Assembly (NCBI GenBank): GCA_964486935.1
Contig: CAZAPG010000087.1
Coordinates: 1 to 12,299, forward strand
DNA length: 12,299 bases
Direction: 5' to 3'
Origin: CAZAPG01 sp964486935
Lineage (GTDB): Bacteria > Chloroflexota > Anaerolineae > 4572-78 > J111
Positions within the stretch are counted from its first letter, which is position 1; every line of letters starts with the position of its first letter. The notes beneath the pieces are model-generated. The model was given only the letters and a program-made list of their open reading frames with translations, did no database searches and was not told where the DNA came from. Both the position numbers and the translations under genes were made by a program. Below are positions 7,464 through 12,299 of this stretch, piece by piece.

Positions 7464-8186
7464 ATGGCTTTAAGAGGCAATAACCTGCCGGTGTGGATTA
7501 TTTCTAACGCCTGGCGGGAGATTTTGACCCGTATTTTTGAGGATTTTGAGGTCCGGTTTAATGTTTCGCCGGAGTGGCTGGTCAACCCGCTGACCAACCG
7601 GCGTTTGAAGCTGGATATGCTTTACCCGCACATTGGCGTGGCGGTTCGGTTGGAAGGGCTGCAAAGCAAGCAGCGCAAAAGCCGCCCCAGCCTGGAGGAA
7701 GAAGCCCAGCTGCGCGCTCGCCTGGAGGCGCGTCTTGAAGTGTGCCGCCGCCACGGCATCCACCTGATTCTGGTTGATTTGATTGCCGGCAAGCCGCAGG
7801 CTGTTTTTAAAGAGATTGACGCCGCCCTCAGCCGGGCCGAGCAGAGCGTCAGAGATAAAAAATTGCGGCCCAAAATAAAAAAGGCGCGGGCAACCACGGC
7901 CCAGTTGGGGCGTAAAATATTGCTTGAGCAGGATTTGAAGCTGTACGCGGAACTGTGGGAAGACCGCCAATATCGCCTGGCCGAGCCTGCGCCTGTTGAG
8001 GCAATACCTAAACCCGGCGTCAACTTTACCAAAGGCATGGAGGTAGAGCACGCCGCTTTTGGCCCCGGCGTGGTGCTGGCTACCCAGCCCAGCAACGGCG
8101 ACACGTTGATTACGGTTGATTTTATTACCGCCGGCGTCAAAACGCTGGCGGCCAGCCTGGTGGTTGGCAAGCTGCTGCCGCGTTAA
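7464..8186 (+). CDS. Unnamed protein: nuclease-fold-like N-terminus plus UvrD/PcrA-type C-terminal Tudor domain
   Basis: A 240-residue soluble protein; I do not recognise a named family for the whole. Residues about 15-110 resemble PD-(D/E)XK or DUF559-type nuclease folds: a helix, then RRLKLDMLYP with D51, then the strand VAVRLEGLQ (59-67), a long charged helix (77-96) and a GIHLILVD strand (98-105). The usual acidic residue of the second strand is R62, and E64 is offset, so catalysis is doubtful. Residues 118-175 are basic and helical. Residues about 188-240 (FTKGMEVEHAAFGPGVV, then VDF, then GVKTLAA) closely resemble the Tudor-like tail of UvrD/PcrA helicases, which binds RNA polymerase. 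GGAGGGG (7451-7457) precedes the ATG and the gap from the ATPase stop is three bases, so it is co-transcribed with the importer. A DNA-repair or transcription-linked role is only inference. Confidence 0.75.
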   Translation: MALRGNNLPVWIISNAWREILTRIFEDFEVRFNVSPEWLVNPLTNRRLKLDMLYPHIGVAVRLEGLQSKQRKSRPSLEEEAQLRARLEARLEVCRRHGIHLILVDLIAGKPQAVFKEIDAALSRAEQSVRDKKLRPKIKKARATTAQLGRKILLEQDLKLYAELWEDRQYRLAEPAPVEAIPKPGVNFTKGMEVEHAAFGPGVVLATQPSNGDTLITVDFITAGVKTLAASLVVGKLLPR

Positions 8187-8193
8187 AGCCCAA

Positions 8194-8222
8194 TTGACTT
8201 GCCCGCCGGTCAACATTATAAT
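8194..8222 (+). promoter_or_regulatory. Near-consensus promoter of the molybdenum hydroxylase operon
   Basis: TTGACT (8194-8199) and a perfect TATAAT (8217-8222) are separated by 17 bases, eight bases after the upstream stop codon. TTGAC (8194-8198) and GTCAA (8209-8213) form an inverted repeat across the -35 box and spacer, a possible operator. Transcription would begin near 8229. The strength of the boxes suggests that expression is limited by repression or attenuation. Confidence 0.8.
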
Positions 8223-8228
8223 CCGTGT

Positions 8229-8343
8229 TGCAATATTAAAACCAAATCAACATGCGTGATTGAGCTTTCAGCGTTGGGCTTAATCGGATGAATATCTGCC
8301 CCCAACCGTGGGGCTTTTTTACACCTTACGCCAGGAAAAAACT
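8229..8343 (+). promoter_or_regulatory. Transcribed leader of the hydroxylase operon, candidate attenuator
   Basis: About 115 nt lie between the predicted transcription start and the ATG at 8344. They contain a small hairpin (AATCA 8245-8249 with TGATT 8257-8261), a GTTGGG (8273-8278) that can pair with CCCAAC (8301-8306), and the terminator at 8298-8320. The GTTGGG pairing would use the left arm of the terminator, so the two structures exclude each other, the usual logic of attenuators and riboswitches. I recognise no known riboswitch class here; purine and Moco aptamers were considered without a match. Confidence 0.4.
8298..8320 (+). terminator. Intrinsic terminator within the hydroxylase leader
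   Basis: GCCCC (8298-8302) pairs with GGGGC (8310-8314) around a seven-base loop, or CCCCA (8300-8304) with TGGGG (8309-8313) around ACCG, followed by six T (8315-8320). It sits 23 bases before the ATG at 8344. It could end readthrough from the importer operon, attenuate the new operon, or both. Confidence 0.7.
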
Positions 8344-9762
8344 ATGTGGGATACTTTTTATACGCCTCGCTCGCTTGACGAAACCTTACAACTACTTGCC
8401 GACCACCGGGAAGAGGCCCGGCTGGTGGCCGGCGGCACCGACCTGATTGTGGAAATTGAGCGCAAGGTTCGCTCGCCCAAAGTTGTCATTGATATTTCCC
8501 GCCTGCCCAATTTGGACCGGATTACCCAGGATGACAGCAAGCACATTCACCTGGGGCCATTGGTGACTCATAATCAAGTCGTCGGCTCCGAGTTGTGCAT
8601 GGACCGGGCCTTTCCGCTGGCCAAAGCCTGCTGGGAAATCGGCGCGCCGCAAATTCGCAACCGGGGCACGGTGGCCGGTAATCTGGTAACGGCCTCGCCG
8701 GCCAATGATACCATTACCCCGCTGTGGGCGCTGGGGGCGCAAGTTACGCTGCAAAGCGCGCGCGGCAGCCGCATCTTGCCCTTTAAAGAATTCTTTTTGG
8801 GCGTGCGCCAAACCGCCCTTGAGCCGGACGAGATGATTGTCGATATTTCCTTTCCGGCCATGGCCGGCCATGAAATTGGCACTTTTTTGAAGCTGGGCTT
8901 GCGCCGGGCGCAGGCTATCTCTGTTGTTAATGTGGCCATTGTGCTAAGTATGCTGGCCGATACCGTTACCCAGGCCCGGATTGCCCTGGGCAGCGTGGCC
9001 CCCACCATTCTCCGGGCCGAAGAGGCCGAGCGTTTTTTAACCGGTAAAGTGCTGACCCGCGAGGTGGTGACTCACGCCGGCAAACTGGCCGCCCAAACCA
9101 TTACCCCCATTAGCGATGTGCGCGGCTCCGCCGAATATCGCCGCTATATGACCGAAATATTAACCCGCCACGCCCTCGAAGCGCTGGCCGATGGCACTGA
9201 ACGCGACTCGCTGCCGCCCAAACCCATTATGCTGTGGGGCAAAACCGGCGGCCATTTCCTATCCCAAAACGACCGCTCCCTGGCCCATACCGCAGACAGC
9301 AACGAAGCCATTGTTACCAACATCAACGGCGTGTCGCACACCATCAAAGGAGCCAATCACAAAACCTTGCTGCGGATGCTGCGGGAAAACGCCGGACTGA
9401 TTGGCACCAAAGAAGGCTGCGCCGAAGGCGAGTGCGGGGCCTGCACCGTATTTTTAGATGGCATCGCCGTGATGAGCTGCCTGGTTCCGGCCCCCAGGGC
9501 GCACGGCAGCCAGGTTGTAACCATCGAAGGGCTGGCCAATGGCAACACGCTCCATCCGGTGCAGCAGGCCTTTGTTGATGAGGGCGCAGTGCAGTGCGGC
9601 TACTGCACCCCCGGATTTATCATGAGCGGGGCCTCGCTGCTGGACGAGCGCCGGCGCCCCACCCCCGATGAGCTGAAGCAGGCCATTACCGGCAATTTGT
9701 GCCGCTGTACCGGCTACTACAAAATTTTACAGGCGCTGGAAAAAGCGGCCCAGAACCATTAA
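8344..9762 (+). CDS. Molybdenum hydroxylase FAD subunit fused to double [2Fe-2S] subunit (XDH/CO-dehydrogenase family)
   Basis: A 472-residue fusion. The N-terminal half is the FAD-binding subunit: VAGGTDL (28-34) and IRNRGTVAGNL (104-114) are the two flavin-contact motifs, followed by the flavoprotein C-terminal domain (about 177-285). After a short linker, residues 321-470 are a complete two-cluster ferredoxin subunit: C359, C364, C367 and C379 for the plant-type cluster, and C418, C421, C453 and C455 for the second. Electrons from the Mo site in the next gene's product would pass through both clusters to FAD. The order FAD then FeS is the reverse of animal xanthine dehydrogenase, and in many bacteria the two are separate genes. 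The frame is open from GTG 8308, but that start lies in the leader terminator; ATG 8344 has AGGA nine bases upstream and begins the typical MWDTFYTPRSLDE. The substrate is not readable from this subunit. Confidence 0.93.
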   Translation: MWDTFYTPRSLDETLQLLADHREEARLVAGGTDLIVEIERKVRSPKVVIDISRLPNLDRITQDDSKHIHLGPLVTHNQVVGSELCMDRAFPLAKACWEIGAPQIRNRGTVAGNLVTASPANDTITPLWALGAQVTLQSARGSRILPFKEFFLGVRQTALEPDEMIVDISFPAMAGHEIGTFLKLGLRRAQAISVVNVAIVLSMLADTVTQARIALGSVAPTILRAEEAERFLTGKVLTREVVTHAGKLAAQTITPISDVRGSAEYRRYMTEILTRHALEALADGTERDSLPPKPIMLWGKTGGHFLSQNDRSLAHTADSNEAIVTNINGVSHTIKGANHKTLLRMLRENAGLIGTKEGCAEGECGACTVFLDGIAVMSCLVPAPRAHGSQVVTIEGLANGNTLHPVQQAFVDEGAVQCGYCTPGFIMSGASLLDERRRPTPDELKQAITGNLCRCTGYYKILQALEKAAQNH

Positions 9763-9785
9763 CAATTAGCAATGAACAGGAAACC

Positions 9786-12020
9786 ATGAGCAACAATAAC
9801 ACTATCGGCAAATCTATCAAACGGCTCGACGCGCTGGGCAAGGTAACAGGCCAAACCCTCTACCCCGGCGACCGCAACCAGCAAGATGAACTGTGGCTCA
9901 AAATACTGTTTGCCCGGCGGCCCCACGCCCGGGTCGTCAGCATTGATACAGAGGCGGCCAAAGCGCTGCCCGGCGTTATAGACGCGCTCACCGCCCAGGA
10001 TGTCCCCGTAAACCAGTACGGGTTACAAATACCCGACCAGCCGGTGCTGTGCGGCCCCGGCTCAAATAAAAAAGGGGGCGATATCGTTCGCTTTGTGGGC
10101 GATAACGTGGCCGTGGTTATTGCCGAAACCGAAGCCATTGCCGCCCAGGCCCGCGATTTAATTAAGGTAGAGTACGAAGACTTGCCGGTGGTGTACGATG
10201 TCGAATATGCCCGGTCGGGCAAAGCGCCGCAGTTGCACCCCGGCGTGCTCAACAACATTGCCGATTACAAACGCATCCGCAAAGGCAACCCCGACGAGGT
10301 GTGGAGCCAGTGCAACGTCATTATCGAAGGGGTGTACCGCACCCCGTTTCAGGAGCACGCCTACTTGCAACCCGAAGCCGGCACCGCCTTTATCGACGAC
10401 CAGGGGCGCATCACGGTGCGCTGCGCCGGCCAGTGGACCTGGGAAGACCAGCAGCAAATTGCCCACGCCCTTGACCTGCCCCCCGACCGGATTCGGGTGG
10501 TGTACGACGCTATTGGCGGCGCGTTTGGCGGGCGCGAGGATATGAGCGTGCAGATTGTTTTGGCCCTGGCCGTACTGCGCACCTACGAGCGTTACGGCAA
10601 CCGCCGCCCCATGAAAATTATCTGGACACGCGAAGAGTCGATGATTGGCCATTGCAAGCGCCACCCCATGACCATTTACGCCAAATGGGGCGCCAAAAAC
10701 GATGGCACGCTGCTGGCCGCCGAGGTGGAAGTGTTGAGCGATGCCGGAGCTTACATGTACACCAGCAACAAGGTATTGGGCAATACCGTGCTCACCTGCA
10801 CCGGCCCCTACGAATTTCCCCACGTAAAACTTGATGCCTACGCCGTTTACACCAACAACATTGTGTGCGGCGCGTTCCGTGGTTTTGGCGGGCCGCAGGG
10901 CCACTTTGCCGCCGAGATGCAAATGAACAAACTGGCCGAAAAGCTGGGCAAAGACCCGGTAGAACTGCGCCTCAAAAACATTCTGGACGACGACAAACTG
11001 CACGTGGTTGATACCACCATCCCCGGCGGCGTCAACATGGAAAGAGTCATCCGCGAGACGGCCTGGCGCTCAAACTGGAGCTACCCCGGCAAGCGCGGCG
11101 AAAACAACCCCGATTTTCCCGAAGAACTGCCCCGCTTTGTCAAAGGGCGGGCCTTTGCCGCCGGTTTCAAAAATATCGGCTTTAGCTTTGGCTACCCCGA
11201 AAGCAGCGCCGCCGAAGTAGAATTGCGCGGCCAGGCCAAAATTGAAGAAGCCATCGTTCGCATTGCCGGCGCCGATGTGGGCCAGGGCCACCACACCGCC
11301 ATGGCCCAAATTGCCGCCGAAGTGCTGGCCGTCGATATCGACAAAATCAGCCTGGTTGTGTCAGATACGGCCCTGACCCAAAATTCTGGCAGCGCCAGCG
11401 CCTCGCGGTTGACTTTTATGGCCGGCAATGCCGTTAAAGAGGCCGCCGAATTTGCCCTGCGTAAATGGCGCGGCGAAGAGCGCCCGGCCATCGCCGAGGC
11501 TACCTGGCTGGCCCCCAAAACCACCCAGCTAGACCCCCAGAGCGGTTACGGCGTGCCCAACTTTGCCTACGGTTACGTGGCCCAAATGGCCGAAGTGACC
11601 GTCGATACCGAAACCGGCTTTGTCACCGTAGACCGGGTTATTTGCGCCGATGACGTGGGCAAGGCCATCAACCCCGACCAGATTGTTGGCCAGATTGAAG
11701 GGGCCATTGTGCAGGCCCACGGCTACACCATTTTAGAAGATTTCCGCACCGAAAAAGGGCAGGTGTTGACGCCCCACCTCAGCACCTACCTTATCCCCGG
11801 CGTGTATGATATCCCCAAACGGGTCGAGTCGATAATTGTCGAAGAACCCCACCCCGATGGCCCCTTTGGCGCGCGCGGCATGGCCGAAATGCCCTACCTG
11901 CCTTACGCCGCCGTTATCGTCTCGGCTGTGTTTGATGCCATCGGCATCTGGTTTGACGAGTTCCCCCTGACGCCGGAGCGGGTGTTGCGCGGCCTTGGCA
12001 AAGTACGCAGCCGGATATAA
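9786..12020 (+). CDS. Molybdopterin-binding catalytic subunit of a xanthine-dehydrogenase-type hydroxylase
   Basis: A 744-residue subunit that would hydroxylate its substrate at a molybdenum-pterin centre. Residues about 15-130 form the a/b hammerhead domain; the Mo-cofactor domains follow. Visible motifs: GGAFGGR (244-250), TREESM (281-286), GAFRGFGGPQ (362-371), DVGQGHHTAMAQ (497-508) and GARGMAEMP (695-703), whose E701 fits the catalytic base found in the GxGE motif of the family. FRGFGG is the xanthine-dehydrogenase type rather than the SeCys/Cys-bearing loop of true aerobic CO dehydrogenase, so oxidation of a purine or other N-heterocycle is more likely than of CO. The start is ATG 9786, with AGGA (9777-9780) just upstream; the frame extends back to 9699 inside the previous gene without such a site. 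The gap from the FAD/FeS gene is 23 bases, so the two are one operon. The cofactor chaperone (XdhC-like) is not in the window. Confidence 0.92.
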   Translation: MSNNNTIGKSIKRLDALGKVTGQTLYPGDRNQQDELWLKILFARRPHARVVSIDTEAAKALPGVIDALTAQDVPVNQYGLQIPDQPVLCGPGSNKKGGDIVRFVGDNVAVVIAETEAIAAQARDLIKVEYEDLPVVYDVEYARSGKAPQLHPGVLNNIADYKRIRKGNPDEVWSQCNVIIEGVYRTPFQEHAYLQPEAGTAFIDDQGRITVRCAGQWTWEDQQQIAHALDLPPDRIRVVYDAIGGAFGGREDMSVQIVLALAVLRTYERYGNRRPMKIIWTREESMIGHCKRHPMTIYAKWGAKNDGTLLAAEVEVLSDAGAYMYTSNKVLGNTVLTCTGPYEFPHVKLDAYAVYTNNIVCGAFRGFGGPQGHFAAEMQMNKLAEKLGKDPVELRLKNILDDDKLHVVDTTIPGGVNMERVIRETAWRSNWSYPGKRGENNPDFPEELPRFVKGRAFAAGFKNIGFSFGYPESSAAEVELRGQAKIEEAIVRIAGADVGQGHHTAMAQIAAEVLAVDIDKISLVVSDTALTQNSGSASASRLTFMAGNAVKEAAEFALRKWRGEERPAIAEATWLAPKTTQLDPQSGYGVPNFAYGYVAQMAEVTVDTETGFVTVDRVICADDVGKAINPDQIVGQIEGAIVQAHGYTILEDFRTEKGQVLTPHLSTYLIPGVYDIPKRVESIIVEEPHPDGPFGARGMAEMPYLPYAAVIVSAVFDAIGIWFDEFPLTPERVLRGLGKVRSRI

Positions 12021-12057
12021 AACCACGCAAAGGTAGCCCCCTCTGAAAATAAAATTA

Positions 12058-12147
12058 CGCAGAGTTTCACCGAGCTATCACGGATAGACACGGAGCAAAT
12101 CATTAAAATGGCTCGGTGTAGCTCTGCGCCGGCTCCGCTTCTCTGCG
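12058..12147. repeat. Imperfect palindromic intergenic repeat
   Basis: CGCAGAG (12058-12064) plus CACCGAGC (12068-12075) pair perfectly with GCTCGGTG (12111-12118) plus CTCTGCG (12122-12128), leaving a 3x3 internal loop and a 35-base apical region. Inside, CACGGA occurs twice (12079-12084, 12089-12094), CGGAGC (12091-12096) can pair with GCTCCG (12132-12137), and CTCTGCG recurs at 12141-12147. Sequences with this CACGGAG/CTCTGCG theme are, as I recall, common dispersed intergenic repeats in bacterial genomes. There is no T-run, so it is not a clear terminator. Bases 12021-12299 contain no credible gene. Confidence 0.6.
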
Positions 12148-12236
12148 TTCCAGATTTTCACTCTCGTTGTTGCCCAAGGTGTGGGGATTGTCACACTCTT
12201 TTACAAATGTAACTACTCAGCCATCTGTCGCCAGTC

Positions 12237-12287
12237 GCCTGGGGTTTTAACCCCAGGCTAAGTAGCCAAAGCCGACTCAAGTCGGCT
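12237..12287. repeat. Paired REP-like hairpins
   Basis: Two perfect hairpins lie 11 bases apart. GCCTGGGGTT (12237-12246) pairs with AACCCCAGGC (12249-12258), and AGCCGACT (12270-12277) pairs with AGTCGGCT (12280-12287). Neither is followed by a U-tract. The second has the form of REP-type elements spread by RAYT (IS200-like) transposases; no transposase is present in the window. Confidence 0.6.
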
Positions 12288-12299
12288 GGAAATCAGTAC

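Noticed and set aside
8221..8289. ATCCG (8221-8225) complementary to CGGAT (8285-8289) as the closing helix of a riboswitch
   Set aside because: The left arm overlaps and directly follows the -10 box, upstream of the expected transcription start, so RNA from that promoter would not contain it.
8308..8343. GTG start at 8308 for the FAD/FeS fusion
   Set aside because: It would put the terminator's right arm and U-run inside the coding region; ATG 8344 has a proper ribosome site and the conserved N-terminus.
9699..9785. Upstream start of the Mo subunit overlapping the previous gene
   Set aside because: The residues encoded there are out-of-frame readings of the FeS domain; AGGA before ATG 9786 and the family-like N-terminus decide the start.
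9786..12020. Assignment as aerobic carbon monoxide dehydrogenase large subunit (CoxL)
   Set aside because: The active-site loop is FRGFGG of XDH type and lacks the cysteine-bearing AYRCSFR loop of form I CoxL.
1..12299. CRISPR arrays, tRNA or rRNA genes, transposases, phage genes
   Set aside because: No regularly spaced repeats, cloverleaf or rRNA-like stretches, and no mobile-element proteins were seen on reading both strands.

Overview
The window is about 12.3 kb of bacterial chromosome, moderately GC-rich and densely coded. Long Thr-Pro linkers, an N-terminally lipidated solute-binding protein and the mix of ABC importer and xanthine-dehydrogenase-type genes suggest a member of the Chloroflexota (Anaerolineae-like). 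That placement is an inference from protein style, because the window holds no rRNA or other phylogenetic marker.

Layout. Bases 1-177 hold the 3' end of a ribF-like gene (riboflavin kinase/FAD synthetase), closed by a bidirectional intrinsic terminator at 180-209. The opposing gene (237-2081, minus strand) also ends there; it encodes a TIM-barrel, glycosidase-like protein with a Thr-Pro linker and C-terminal beta domains. It has its own promoter (2167-2195) and a strong ribosome binding site, which together fix its start well inside the longest open frame. From 2464 a plus-strand promoter drives a complete BMP/PnrA-family ABC importer: lipoprotein (2562-3626), a terminator-like hairpin, two permeases (3732-4841 and 4878-5897) and a double ATPase (5934-7460). 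Three bases after the ATPase comes an unnamed gene (7464-8186). It looks like a nuclease-fold protein joined to a UvrD/PcrA-type C-terminal Tudor domain.

A second promoter (8194-8222) with near-consensus boxes then opens a leader of about 115 nt that carries an intrinsic terminator and a competing base-pairing option. It precedes a two-gene molybdenum hydroxylase operon: a fused FAD plus double [2Fe-2S] subunit (8344-9762) and the molybdopterin subunit (9786-12020). The last 279 bases hold no gene but contain several inverted repeats of intergenic-repeat type.

How the genes work together (inference). BMP-family importers of this make-up are known to take up nucleosides, and the hydroxylase has the XDH-type FRGFGG motif. 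The two operons may therefore form a purine uptake and oxidation module. The ribF end (FAD supply) may be chance neighbourhood. The most novel-looking items are the nuclease-like/Tudor fusion protein and the possible attenuator in front of the hydroxylase operon.
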